A stretch of 50,535 nt of DNA from Candidatus Schekmanbacteria bacterium RIFCSPLOWO2_02_FULL_38_14 (GCA_001790855.1 MGDH01000022.1:71116-121650); one strand, 5' to 3'. Counted from the first letter of the stretch, positions 7,479-16,196 are shown. Made by a program: numbers and translations. Notes: a model not told the origin generated them from the letters alone.

Positions 7479-9005
7479 ATGTTAAAAAGAAGTGTTTCTT
7501 TTATTGTAGTTCTTGTTGTCGGATTGGTTTGCGGATTTTACCTCTCTTCAATCCCTGCAATTTCTGAGAATTTAAAGTTAAACGGACTATTGCAGAATGC
7601 ATCAGGAAAGTTCTGGGAAGAAGGGAAAGAATTTCCTCCGGTAATATCAGGCGGCAGACCAGCATCTTTTGCAGATTTAGCTGACAAAGAAAAACCAGCA
7701 GTTGTTAACATCAGCACAAGAAAGACCATTAAACGCCAGGAACATTCTCCTTTTGACGGATTTGGAGGCCCTTATGGCAAAAGAGAGCAGAACCCTTTTG
7801 GTGATTTTTTCGGAAATGATTTTTTTGACAGGTTTTTTGAAGGCATGCCAAAAGAATACAGGCAACAAAGCCTTGGTTCAGGTTTCATTATCAGCGCAGA
7901 TGGTTATATAGTGACAAATAACCATGTTGTTGAAAATGCTGATGATATTAAGGTGAAGCTTTCAACAGGCAAGGTCTATGACGCACAGATTGTTGGACGG
8001 GATAAGAAAACTGACCTGGCGCTTATAAAAATTAAGGGTCCAGACAACCTTTCAGTAGCCGTTCTTGGTGATTCTGACAAATTAAGAGTAGGTGATTGGG
8101 TCATGGCAATAGGAAACCCCTTTGGTTTTGAGCATTCTGTTACAGTTGGTGTTGTGAGTGCAAAGGGAAGAGTAATAGGCGCAGGTCAATATGATGATTT
8201 TATTCAGACAGACGCATCAATAAATCCTGGCAACAGCGGAGGACCTCTTTTTGATATCAATGGAAACGTAATCGGGATAAACAGTACCATAATAGCATGG
8301 GGTCAGGGAATCGGATTTGCCATACCGATTAATCTCGCAAAAGAATTATTGCCCCAGATGAAGGATAAGGGAAAGGTGAGAAGGTCGTGGCTTGGTGTTG
8401 TGGTTCAGGATATTACAGAAGATCTGGCAAAATCATTTAGCCTTAAATCATCCAAAGGAGCTCTGGTTGCAGATGTGGTAAGGAACGGTCCGGCAGAGAA
8501 AGCGGGAATTAAAAGAGGAGATGTTATAACAAAGTTTAGCGGAAAAGAGGTTGAAAACTCCCGTGAACTTTCAAGAAAAGCAGCATCTTCTGAAGTAGGA
8601 AAAAAAGTCGAGGTTATTTTGATGAGGGAGGGACAGGAAAAAAAGTTTGAAGTTGCTTTAGAAGAATATCCCTCTGACGGGTCTTCTTTTGGAGAAGATG
8701 AAGGAAGTGAAGAGGGGGAATCGGCTAAACTCGGCATTTCAGTTCAGGACATCACTCCTGAAATTGCTGAAAGGCTTGGCTCAAAAGATACAAAGGGTGT
8801 GGTAATTTCTGATGTTGGGTCCGGAAGTGAAGCAGAAGATTCAGGCTTGAGAAGAGGGGATATTATCAAAGAAGTTAATCGCAGAATAGTAAACAATGTA
8901 AAAGATTTTAAAAAAGAAATGGGAAAAGCTAAATTAAAGGATGGAATTCTTTTTCTTGTTCAAAGAGGAGAAACCACCTTTTTTGTTACCATAAAAAAGG
9001 GTTAG
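7479..9005 (+). CDS. htrA: HtrA/DegQ-like periplasmic serine protease with two PDZ domains
   Basis: Periplasmic protein-quality-control protease and chaperone. An N-terminal hydrophobic segment (residues 4-22) is a signal or anchor. The trypsin-like domain carries the full triad: His149 (VTNNHVVENA), Asp179 (KKTDLALIKI) and Ser253 (INPGNSGGPLFD). A glycine- and phenylalanine-rich LA-type loop lies at about residues 90-125. Two PDZ domains follow at about 305-400 and 415-505, separated by an acidic linker (EDEGSEEGES). Length (508 aa) is normal for Do-type proteases. The ATG has AAGGAG upstream. A small lipoprotein follows after 53 nt, possibly in the same transcript. Confidence 0.95.
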   Translation: MLKRSVSFIVVLVVGLVCGFYLSSIPAISENLKLNGLLQNASGKFWEEGKEFPPVISGGRPASFADLADKEKPAVVNISTRKTIKRQEHSPFDGFGGPYGKREQNPFGDFFGNDFFDRFFEGMPKEYRQQSLGSGFIISADGYIVTNNHVVENADDIKVKLSTGKVYDAQIVGRDKKTDLALIKIKGPDNLSVAVLGDSDKLRVGDWVMAIGNPFGFEHSVTVGVVSAKGRVIGAGQYDDFIQTDASINPGNSGGPLFDINGNVIGINSTIIAWGQGIGFAIPINLAKELLPQMKDKGKVRRSWLGVVVQDITEDLAKSFSLKSSKGALVADVVRNGPAEKAGIKRGDVITKFSGKEVENSRELSRKAASSEVGKKVEVILMREGQEKKFEVALEEYPSDGSSFGEDEGSEEGESAKLGISVQDITPEIAERLGSKDTKGVVISDVGSGSEAEDSGLRRGDIIKEVNRRIVNNVKDFKKEMGKAKLKDGILFLVQRGETTFFVTIKKG

Positions 9006-9058
9006 TCCTGACCGTAACTGTCTTGAAAAAGAGAATGTATAAATAAGGAGATTTGCTG

Positions 9059-9283
9059 ATGCAGAAAAAAAAGGAAGAATTTTTTGTTTTATTTTTCATC
9101 TTTGCTCTGACCCTTCTTGGCTGTGTGTCAAAAAAAACTGATGTAAAAAAAACAGTGGTTGTTGGTCCTGATGAAGAGGTCCTGGTAGTGCCAAAAGAGA
9201 GGAATGTTTTTATTCCGGGAGAAAGGATTCTTGAAATTCCCGGAGAAGGTAAAGGCAAAGGGACAATGATACAGAGAAAGTAG
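9059..9283 (+). CDS. Small predicted lipoprotein
   Basis: A 74-residue protein with a basic N-terminus (MQKKKEE), a hydrophobic core (FFVLFFIFALTLLGC) and a clear lipobox LLGC, so it is probably lipidated and membrane-anchored. The mature part is polar with V, P and G (VVVGPDEEVLVVPKE) and ends in basic residues. An in-frame TTG lies two codons earlier at 9053, but the ATG at 9059 sits 8 nt after AAGGAG and is the better start. No family recognised. It sits between htrA and the aldolase gene, each gap being about 50 bp. Confidence 0.75.
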   Translation: MQKKKEEFFVLFFIFALTLLGCVSKKTDVKKTVVVGPDEEVLVVPKERNVFIPGERILEIPGEGKGKGTMIQRK

Positions 9284-9330
9284 CAAGGACTCTTTTATAT
9301 AAATTTTTAATCAATTGGAAGGAGTGCTGT

Positions 9331-10728
9331 ATGCTTTATCAGAATCTTAATGAACTGAGCGGTTCAATTAAAGGTGTTTTGGCTTTAGAGGGTGAAAAAA
9401 TAAAAGTTACAGACAGCGATAAATTTACCAGAGAGGTTATTGACCAGCTTGTTTACAGTGCAGTGTTTGGAAATGCAGAGATAAAGGAAGTTTGCAGATG
9501 GATTATATGGGAGGCTTCTCCGGTTCTGGGAATTTATCCCTCATCTATTCAGGGCATATATGAGGCAAGGGCAAAGGGTGAATATAAAGGGATGACTGTA
9601 CCTGCAATCAACATAAGAGGTCTTACTTATGATGTTGCAAGAACAATATTCAAGGCTGCGATGAAGAATAACGCAAAAGCATTTATTTTTGAAATTGCAA
9701 AATCAGAAATTGACTATACTGAGCAAAGGCCTGAGGAATATACTACAGCAGTTCTGGCAGCAGCAATCAGGGAAGGGTTCAGGGGTCCTGTCTTTATTCA
9801 GGGAGACCATTTTCAGGCGAGCGCATCAAAATTTCAAAAAGACCCCTCTGCAGAGGTTAAAAAATTAAAAGACCTTATCAGAGAAGCGGTTGAAGCAGGT
9901 TTTTATAATATTGATATTGATGCATCAACCCTCGTGGATTTAAGCAAGAGTTCTGTCAGAGAACAGCAGAGATTAAACTATGAAATTACAGCAGAGCTTT
10001 GCTCATATATCCGTTCCATTGAACCCGGGGAAATAACAGTTTCTGTTGGTGGTGAGATAGGAGAAGTTGGAGGGAAAAACAGTACAGTAGCGGAACTCAG
10101 GGAGTTTTTTAAGGGATTCAGAGGGGAGCTTGATTTAAAATACAAAAAAAACCTTAATGGGTTAAGCAAGATTAGCGTACAGACCGGGACAACCCACGGA
10201 GGAGTCCCTCTCCCTGACGGAAGGATTGCTGATGTTAAGCTTGACTTCAATGTATTGAAAGAACTCTCAAAAGCAGGAAGAGAAGAGTTCGGAGTAGGAG
10301 GAACAGTGCAGCATGGCGCTTCAACGCTCCCTCAAGAGGCATTTGACAGGTTCCCTCAGTGTGATACCCTTGAGGTCCATTTTGCAACCGCATTCCAGAA
10401 TATTATATATGACAGTTCCTGGTTTCCAAAAGATTTGAAGGATGAGATTTATAGCTATATTAATAAAGAACTGATTGGTGAAAAAAAGGAAAAAGATACA
10501 CCGGAACAGTTTATCTATAAAACGAGGAAGAAGGGATTCGGTCCTTTTAAGAAGAAAATGTGGGATATTTCAGAGAGCACAAGAGAAAAGATATCTGCAG
10601 AGCTTGAAAAACAATTCAATATTATTTTTAATAAGCTGAATGCAACAAATACAGAGAAACTGGTTGCTGATAAGATTATGGTTAAACCTGTCAGGAAAAA
10701 GGCTCCTGAAGGAATTAAAAAGTTATGA
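9331..10728 (+). CDS. Class II fructose-bisphosphate aldolase family protein (long form)
   Basis: Zinc-dependent TIM-barrel aldolase of the class II FBP/tagatose-BP family. Conserved positions: D159-H160 in FIQGDHFQAS, DIDAS (195-199), the GGEIGEVGG loop near 240, H289 in TGTTHGGVPLP and H328 in VQHGASTLP, the zinc ligands and substrate loops. At 465 residues it is longer than ordinary Fba (about 300-360), with an added N-terminal section and a basic C-terminal tail (about residues 370-465). The ATG has GGAAGGAG upstream. The substrate could be fructose-1,6-bisphosphate or a related ketose phosphate; the sequence does not decide. A C-rich palindrome follows the stop and may act as a terminator. 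Confidence 0.85.
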   Translation: MLYQNLNELSGSIKGVLALEGEKIKVTDSDKFTREVIDQLVYSAVFGNAEIKEVCRWIIWEASPVLGIYPSSIQGIYEARAKGEYKGMTVPAINIRGLTYDVARTIFKAAMKNNAKAFIFEIAKSEIDYTEQRPEEYTTAVLAAAIREGFRGPVFIQGDHFQASASKFQKDPSAEVKKLKDLIREAVEAGFYNIDIDASTLVDLSKSSVREQQRLNYEITAELCSYIRSIEPGEITVSVGGEIGEVGGKNSTVAELREFFKGFRGELDLKYKKNLNGLSKISVQTGTTHGGVPLPDGRIADVKLDFNVLKELSKAGREEFGVGGTVQHGASTLPQEAFDRFPQCDTLEVHFATAFQNIIYDSSWFPKDLKDEIYSYINKELIGEKKEKDTPEQFIYKTRKKGFGPFKKKMWDISESTREKISAELEKQFNIIFNKLNATNTEKLVADKIMVKPVRKKAPEGIKKL

Positions 10729-10756
10729 GGTTGATCGAGAATGTAATTCAAATGGT

Positions 10757-10805
10757 AAAAATCCCCCCTACCCCCCTTTGATAAAGGGGGGACTGGGGGA
10801 AATTT
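10757..10805. repeat. C-rich/G-rich dispersed palindrome downstream of aldolase gene
   Basis: AAAATCCCCCC ... CCCCCCTTTG / ATAAAGGGGGG ... GGGGGAAATTT. The core stem is CCCCCCTTT/AAAGGGGGG. It could stop transcription after the aldolase gene. Related copies lie at 3058, 19406 and 32552. The rest of the 421-bp gap holds a sigma-54 site (10959) and a possible sigma-70 site (11037). Confidence 0.75.
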
Positions 10806-10958
10806 AGCTGAGATAAATTAAAAACTGCTTACTGATTAAGCACTGAATGATTCTTATTGCCTACATAAACAGCATTCCTGAAAGATATAAAAAATATCTT
10901 ATATGATAATACTTCAATAAAACAAATGGTTAAGCGCCTTGTGTCAGGATATTATTTT

Positions 10959-10974
10959 TGGCATGTGTTTTGCT
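10959..10974 (+). promoter_or_regulatory. Sigma-54 promoter upstream of HdrBC/glutamate synthase operon
   Basis: TGGCATGTGTTTTGCT has the invariant GG and GC separated by exactly 10 bases, and matches TGGCAC-N5-TTGCW at all but one position (T for the last C). Transcription would start near 10985, leaving a leader of about 165 nt before the first gene at 11150. Sigma-54 control fits ammonia assimilation genes. An enhancer-binding site was not identified. Confidence 0.65.
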
Positions 10975-11036
10975 AAACTTTATAAATAAAACAATTATTT
11001 CAACTTATTAACAAACATTAGCTCAATTGAATTAAC

Positions 11037-11063
11037 TTGACATTATTAATGGAGATTTATAAT
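11037..11063 (+). promoter_or_regulatory. Possible second (sigma-70-like) promoter for the same operon
   Basis: Perfect TTGACA (11037-11042) and perfect TATAAT (11058-11063), but the spacer is only 15 nt, which is short. It may be a weak or activator-dependent promoter, or chance in AT-rich DNA. A small GCAGC/GCTGC hairpin follows at 11104-11115. Confidence 0.3.
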
Positions 11064-11149
11064 TACTTAAAGGCTTTGAAAATGCATAGCAAGTGCATTC
11101 TCCGCAGCTTGCTGCTGGAAGTTTCAGAACCAAGAAAAAGGGTTAGAAA

Positions 11150-12508
11150 ATGGGAGAGAATGTTATATTCTGGGGATGCCAGATTCCTGCGCGTTTCCCT
11201 TTTGTAGAAAAGTCAATAAGGACTATCTTCAAGGAATTGGACTACCCGTTAAAAGACCTTGATGGATTTACATGTTGCCCTGAAAAGGCGCTTATAAATA
11301 ATATGAGCGAGGAAACATGGTACCTGACAGCAGCAAGAAATCTTTCAGTTGCAGAGGCATCAGGGAAAGATGTGACATTAATACAGCCCTGTAACGGATG
11401 TTACAGTACTCTTAAGTCTGTAAACTCAGAGCTTAAGTTTGACCTCAAACTGAAAGAAAAAATCAACAAGGGATTGAATGCGGTAGGGGCAAAGTATGAT
11501 GGGGAAGGAATTGATGTAAAACATTTGATTGAGGTGCTCCATGATGTAATAGGCACACATAAAATTCAGTCAAGGGTTAAAACCCCTCTGACCGGGTTGA
11601 AAATTGCAGTGCATCCGGGATGCCATATGACCAGACCAAGCAATGCAATACATTTTGATGACCCTTTCTTTCCTAAAAAATTTGATGCAATTGTAACAGC
11701 ACTTGGTGCGCAAAGTGCTGCATATGAAACCAGAATGCTTTGCTGCGGGGGAGAACTTGGAAATATTGGAGATATAAAGGAAGGGGAATTTTTAACCAGA
11801 CAGAAGCTTCTTGATCTGAAGAAAAGAGAGATAGACGCAATCACTGTTGCATGCCCTGCGTGTTTTAAACAGTTTGACGGACAGCAGTTTATGATGCAGA
11901 GAGAAGGAGAGGATTTTAATATTCCTGTCTTTTTTGTTTCAGAGCTTGTTGGAATTGCTTTTGATATATCTGCAGCAGAGCTTGGCATTGATTCCCACAG
12001 GATTAAGACAGAAGGCTTTTTCAAAAAACTTGATGAATCCAAAAAGAAAATCCAGAAGGTCAAGGAGCATTTTGACGCTGATGCTTTAAAGGCATGCTAT
12101 GAGTGCGGAGCCTGTATTGATGATTGCCCTGCTGCAAGGTCTATTGAAGGGTATGACCCAAAGGAGCTTTTTGAAAAGGTTTTAAAAGGTGATGTTGATG
12201 AGCTCTTGAATGACCCAAAGATATGGCAATGCCTTGAATGCCATACCTGTTCCGAGCTTTGTCCTCAGATGTATGGGATGGAAACAGTATTCACAACACT
12301 TAAAAAACTTGCTAACAGCCGCGGCACAAAGCCGGGAGCTGTTGAGAAGGGGCAGGAGATGTTCAGAAAAACAAGCAAAGTTGGAGAGCCGTCGCTTGCT
12401 CAGAGAAAAAAACTGAAATTGCCAGAAACACCTGCAAGCGGGAAGGATGAACTCAAAAAACTTCTTGAGAGCGAACTGGTAAAAGAACTTTTCAAGAAGA
12501 AGGAATAA
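11150..12508 (+). CDS. HdrB-HdrC-like fusion protein (heterodisulfide reductase-type iron-sulfur protein)
   Basis: An electron-transfer protein joining two modules usually encoded apart. Residues 1 to about 300 are HdrB-like with two cysteine-rich CCG-type motifs: C10, C42-C43 with PCNGC near 80, then HPGCH, LCCGGELGN and CPACF. Residues about 315-395 are HdrC-like with two [4Fe-4S] motifs, CYECGACIDDCP and CLECHTCSELCP. Family knowledge: HdrB holds noncubane clusters that reduce disulfides or pass electrons, and HdrC is the ferredoxin-like link. It opens an operon with three glutamate synthase genes (5-nt gap to the next), so I infer it delivers electrons to that enzyme. HdrA is absent. The ATG follows AAAAAGGG. 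Substrate unknown. Confidence 0.85.
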   Translation: MGENVIFWGCQIPARFPFVEKSIRTIFKELDYPLKDLDGFTCCPEKALINNMSEETWYLTAARNLSVAEASGKDVTLIQPCNGCYSTLKSVNSELKFDLKLKEKINKGLNAVGAKYDGEGIDVKHLIEVLHDVIGTHKIQSRVKTPLTGLKIAVHPGCHMTRPSNAIHFDDPFFPKKFDAIVTALGAQSAAYETRMLCCGGELGNIGDIKEGEFLTRQKLLDLKKREIDAITVACPACFKQFDGQQFMMQREGEDFNIPVFFVSELVGIAFDISAAELGIDSHRIKTEGFFKKLDESKKKIQKVKEHFDADALKACYECGACIDDCPAARSIEGYDPKELFEKVLKGDVDELLNDPKIWQCLECHTCSELCPQMYGMETVFTTLKKLANSRGTKPGAVEKGQEMFRKTSKVGEPSLAQRKKLKLPETPASGKDELKKLLESELVKELFKKKE

Positions 12509-12513
12509 AAAAA

Positions 12514-13611
12514 GTGAACCACAGGTACCAGAAAAATATTTCAGGATGCGGATTAACAGGAGTGATAAGCCGTAAGGGTGAATTGATTCCCGGTGATATG
12601 ATTATCAATTCAATCTGCCCTATGAGAGACAGGGGGAACGGGCTTGGCGCAGGATTTGCAGGCTATGGAATCTATCCTGAATACAAGGACTATTATGCCT
12701 TTCACCTGATGTATGATGACGAGGACGGAAGAAGGGAGGCAGAGATTTTTCTTCACGAAAACTATAACATAGTAAAGGAAGAGGAGATACCACATAAAAA
12801 GATTAAAAGCATGGCATCCCATCCAATTCTTTACCGTTATTTTATTAAGCCCAAAAAAGAGAATCCTGATAAAGTCCTTGCAGGACTTGAGGATGATGAT
12901 TTTGTTGTACGGACAGTTATGAAAATAAATTCTGAAATTCAGGGCGCATATGTTTTTTCAAGCGGCAAAAACATGGGGGCTTTTAAGGGTGTTGGGTTTC
13001 CTGAGGAAATAGCAGAATTTTTTATGATTGACAGATATAAGGGCTATATCTGGACAGCACACAACAGGTTCCCGACAAATACTCCGGGATGGTGGGGCGG
13101 TGCACATCCCTTTACCCTGCTTGACTGGTCAATAGTGCATAACGGAGAAATTTCATCATACGGGATAAATAAAAGATACCTTGAGATGTTCGGATACAAA
13201 TGCACTCTTTTGACAGACACAGAGGTAATTGCATATCTTTTTGACCTTTTTATAAGAAAGCACGGGCTATCCTTTAAAACAGCCTGTACTGCCCTTGCAA
13301 CGCCATTCTGGAAAGATATTGATATTCTTCCAGAAGAAGAACGCAGAGTTCTGACCTGGATAAGAATGGTTTACGGGAGCGGGCTTCTTAATGGTCCGTT
13401 TGCAACTCTTTTTGGTCACAGCAGAGGGCTGATAGGATTCAATGACAGAATAAAACTAAGACCGCTGGTAGTTGCTGAAAAAGATGACAAGGTATATATG
13501 GCTTCTGAGGAATCTGCTATCAGGGAAATATGCCCGCACCCTGAGAGGGTCTGGGCGCCAAAGGCAGGAGAGCCTGTAATTGTTTCCTTGGATAAATCTG
13601 TTAAGTGTTAA
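12514..13611 (+). CDS. Split glutamate synthase, glutamine amidotransferase subunit (class II GATase)
   Basis: This is the glutaminase part of an archaeal-type split glutamate synthase. It releases ammonia from glutamine for transfer to 2-oxoglutarate. Class II amidotransferases use an N-terminal cysteine; here Cys12 in SGCGLTGVIS is the likely nucleophile, so an 11-residue propeptide must be removed. Supporting motifs are WTAHNRFPTNTPGWWGGAHP and WSIVHNGEISSYG, with DTEVIAYLFDLF further on. The start is GTG with AAGGA upstream, 5 nt after the HdrBC stop. Length 365 aa. A REP doublet lies between this gene and the FMN subunit. Confidence 0.92.
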   Translation: MNHRYQKNISGCGLTGVISRKGELIPGDMIINSICPMRDRGNGLGAGFAGYGIYPEYKDYYAFHLMYDDEDGRREAEIFLHENYNIVKEEEIPHKKIKSMASHPILYRYFIKPKKENPDKVLAGLEDDDFVVRTVMKINSEIQGAYVFSSGKNMGAFKGVGFPEEIAEFFMIDRYKGYIWTAHNRFPTNTPGWWGGAHPFTLLDWSIVHNGEISSYGINKRYLEMFGYKCTLLTDTEVIAYLFDLFIRKHGLSFKTACTALATPFWKDIDILPEEERRVLTWIRMVYGSGLLNGPFATLFGHSRGLIGFNDRIKLRPLVVAEKDDKVYMASEESAIREICPHPERVWAPKAGEPVIVSLDKSVKC

Positions 13612-13617
13612 GGAAAT

Positions 13618-13669
13618 AAGCAGGACAAGAATGTCCTGCTTATCAATAGGCGGAGTTTTCTAACCCCGC
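13618..13669. repeat. REP doublet of the RAYT-associated (ATAG/TTCT) family
   Basis: Two hairpins in opposite orientation. The first has a 10-bp stem AAGCAGGACA / TGTCCTGCTT with loop AGAA (13618-13641). The second is ATAG followed by GCGGAGTT-TTCT-AACCCCGC (13646-13669) with one mismatch. They match the two end hairpins of the RAYT element at 47578-48106 in sequence and tetraloop. The doublet lies inside the glutamate synthase operon. Confidence 0.8.
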
Positions 13670-13717
13670 ATTAAAGAAACCTGTTTGTAAAGTTTTTAGA
13701 AAGGAAGATGGTTAATT

Positions 13718-15223
13718 GTGCGACCAAGTTTAGTTACACCTGAATTTATAGTAGAAATAGACCATGACCACTGCAGGCGCTGCAAGCGTTGTGTGATGAA
13801 TTGCAGCTATGAAGTGTTCGAGTTTAAAGATAGAGCAGTTGCTGATAATTCGAAATGTGTTGCATGCCACAGGTGTGTTATCTATTGTCCGGAAAAAGTA
13901 ATTACTGTTAGAAGAAATCCTTTAGACTATAAGGATAATTGCAACTGGAGTGTAAGACACAGGCTTGATATATGGAAACAGGCAGAGACAGGAGGTATGC
14001 TTCTGACAGCGATGGGAAATGATCTCTCGTATCCGATTATATGGGACCATCTTCTTCTTGATGCCTGCCAGGTGACAAATCCATCTATTGACCCTTTGCG
14101 TGAACCAATGGAGCTTCGCACTTTTCTTGGAAGAAAGCCTGATTTTCTTGATATCAAAGAAACTCCTGACGGAAAGCTCAGACTGCGAGGAGAGCTTCCA
14201 CAAAATATAGCGCTTGAAATTCCAATAGTGTTTTCTCCGATGTCCTACGGCGCTGTAAGTCTTAATGCGCATAAGGCACTTGCCATTGCTGCAAAGGAAC
14301 TCGGGACAATAATGCATACAGGAGAGGGAGGACTTCACGAAGATCTTTATCCATACGGTGATAGTATTATTACACAGTGTGCGTCAGGTCGGTTTGGAGT
14401 GCACAACGAATATTTGAACATAGGGGCTGCAGTAGACATAAAGATAGGTCAGGGAGCAAAGCCCGGGATTGGCGGGCATCTCCCCGGAGAGAAAGTTGGT
14501 CTTGACATAGCAAAAACAAGAATGATACCAATGGGAACAGATGCCCTTTCTCCTGCGCCTCACCATGACATATACTCAATTGAGGACCTGAGACAGCTTA
14601 TATATGCCCTTAAAGAGGCAACAGGTTATAAACCAATTTCAGTTAAAATTGCTGCTGTGCACAATGTTGCTGCAATTGTAAGCGGAATTGTAAGAGCAGG
14701 CGCTGATATAGTTTATCTGGATGGTTTTAGAGGTGGCTCAGGAGCGACTCCGAGAATTGTCAGGGACCATGTGGGAATTCCGATTGAGCTTGCCCTGGCA
14801 GCAGTTGATGACAGGCTGAGGCAGGAAGGAATAAGAAACCAGGCTTCTCTGATTGCTGCAGGAAGTATCCGTTCTGCTGCTGATGCAGTTAAGGCACTGG
14901 CTCTTGGAGCTGATGCTGTTGCAATAGGGACTGCTGCGCTGATTGCCATTGGTTGCAGGGTATGCCAGACATGCCATATGGGTAAATGTGCCTGGGGCAT
15001 CTGCACTCAGAAACCTGAACTTACAAAAAGGCTTGATCCTGAAGTAATGGCAGAAAGACTTGTAAATATGCTCAGGGGATGGACCCTTGAAATAAAAGAG
15101 ATTTTAGGAAGCCTTGGACTTAATGCGATTGAATCCTTGCGCGGAAACCGGGAGAGATTACGCGGAATCGGGCTTGATGCTGAGACACTGGATATTATCG
15201 GGGTTAAGCCTGCAGGGAGGTAG
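13718..15223 (+). CDS. Split glutamate synthase, ferredoxin-FMN subunit (GltB2-like)
   Basis: Catalytic core of split glutamate synthase: FMN-dependent conversion of 2-oxoglutarate plus ammonia to glutamate. The N-terminus carries two [4Fe-4S] motifs (C19, C22, C25, C29 and C47, C50, C53, C57). The TIM-barrel FMN domain follows with SPMSYGAVSLNAHKAL, HTGEGGLHEDLYPYG, GIGGHLPGEKV, SPAPHHDIYSIEDL, GGSGATPR and AAGSIRSAADAVKALALGAD. A cysteine motif CRVCQTCHMGKC near residue 415 binds the [3Fe-4S] cluster. The GTG start follows AAGGAAG by 10 nt. No GltD-like NADPH subunit is nearby; the ferredoxin domains suggest that reduced ferredoxin or the HdrBC fusion is the donor (inference). Confidence 0.94.
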   Translation: MRPSLVTPEFIVEIDHDHCRRCKRCVMNCSYEVFEFKDRAVADNSKCVACHRCVIYCPEKVITVRRNPLDYKDNCNWSVRHRLDIWKQAETGGMLLTAMGNDLSYPIIWDHLLLDACQVTNPSIDPLREPMELRTFLGRKPDFLDIKETPDGKLRLRGELPQNIALEIPIVFSPMSYGAVSLNAHKALAIAAKELGTIMHTGEGGLHEDLYPYGDSIITQCASGRFGVHNEYLNIGAAVDIKIGQGAKPGIGGHLPGEKVGLDIAKTRMIPMGTDALSPAPHHDIYSIEDLRQLIYALKEATGYKPISVKIAAVHNVAAIVSGIVRAGADIVYLDGFRGGSGATPRIVRDHVGIPIELALAAVDDRLRQEGIRNQASLIAAGSIRSAADAVKALALGADAVAIGTAALIAIGCRVCQTCHMGKCAWGICTQKPELTKRLDPEVMAERLVNMLRGWTLEIKEILGSLGLNAIESLRGNRERLRGIGLDAETLDIIGVKPAGR

Positions 15224-15272
15224 TTTTGATTGAGGATTGCAGATTTAAAAATTGAAATCTAAAATCCATTAT

Positions 15273-15294
15273 GTAGCCGCAGGCTTTAGCCTGC
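15273..15294. repeat. REP-like hairpin, GTAG family
   Basis: GTAG (15273-15276) followed by stem GCAGGC/GCCTGC. It sits in the 116-bp gap between the FMN and GXGXG subunit genes. It is related in form to the hairpins at 2283, 23791-23949 and 49555. Confidence 0.65.
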
Positions 15295-15339
15295 GCAAGC
15301 AACCAGCGACTGAAATATTAATAAGGATTAAGCAGGAAA

Positions 15340-16146
15340 ATGAGTGTAAAAGTAAAAGAAAAAGAATTAGATTTATCAGTAAAGTTTGAAGAGAAAGCAG
15401 TAGCAAAAAGAGTAAAAATTAATGCCAAGGGTGTATATTACAGGGATTTAAATAAAACAATACGGGACCTTATCTTTAAAGATGGTGTTGATGAGATTGA
15501 GCTTCTCAATGTAAACGGACAGCGTTACATTGGTGATGGGATTAGCAGGAAAGTCAAAATCATAATCCACGGCGTTCCCGGCAATGACCTTGGCGTATTC
15601 ATGGATGGTCCCACGATTATAGTTAATTCCAATGCCCAGGATGGTGTCGGGAATACAATGAATGACGGGAAGATTGTTATTCACGGGATGGCAGGAGATG
15701 TTATTGGTTACGGGATGAGATGTGGAAAAATTTTCATAAAAGATGATGTTGGGTACAGGGTTGGAATTCATATGAAGTCTCATAAAGATAAGATTCCGTT
15801 TCTTATAGTAGGAGGAAAAGCAGGAGACTTCTTCGGAGAGTACATGGCAGGAGGAGTACTTATTCTCCTCGGGCTTGAGGAAAACGACAAACCGATTGTA
15901 GGCGACTATGTTGGTACTGGCATGCACGGAGGGGCAATCTATGTTCGCGGTGAAGTTGATAAGCGGCAGCTTGGCAAAGAGGTTGGGATTAAGGAACTGA
16001 ATGCTGAGGATTATGGACTGATTGAACCGGTTTTGAAAGAGTATTGTGAAGATTTAAGGCTTGATATGAATCAGGTAATGTCAAAGAAGTTTATAAAGCT
16101 GATTCCAGTAAGCCACAGGCCATATGGAAGGCTGTACGCGTATTAA
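15340..16146 (+). CDS. Split glutamate synthase, GXGXG structural subunit (GltB3-like)
   Basis: Right-handed beta-helix GXGXG domain, the structural C-terminal part of large glutamate synthases, here a separate 268-aa subunit. Repeating glycine motifs are seen: GVPGNDLGVFMDG, NAQDGVGNTMNDG, GMAGDVIGYGMRCG, GGKAGDFFGEYMAGG and GDYVGTGMHGG. It completes the set of three parts of GltB encoded in order amidotransferase, FMN, GXGXG. The ATG is at 15340, with AGCAGG upstream. It is the last gene of the operon; the next gene is on the opposite strand. Confidence 0.93.
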   Translation: MSVKVKEKELDLSVKFEEKAVAKRVKINAKGVYYRDLNKTIRDLIFKDGVDEIELLNVNGQRYIGDGISRKVKIIIHGVPGNDLGVFMDGPTIIVNSNAQDGVGNTMNDGKIVIHGMAGDVIGYGMRCGKIFIKDDVGYRVGIHMKSHKDKIPFLIVGGKAGDFFGEYMAGGVLILLGLEENDKPIVGDYVGTGMHGGAIYVRGEVDKRQLGKEVGIKELNAEDYGLIEPVLKEYCEDLRLDMNQVMSKKFIKLIPVSHRPYGRLYAY

Positions 16147-16196
16147 AAGTTTCATGTTACAAGTTTCAGGTTGGAATATAGAAATGATTTTTCTTA

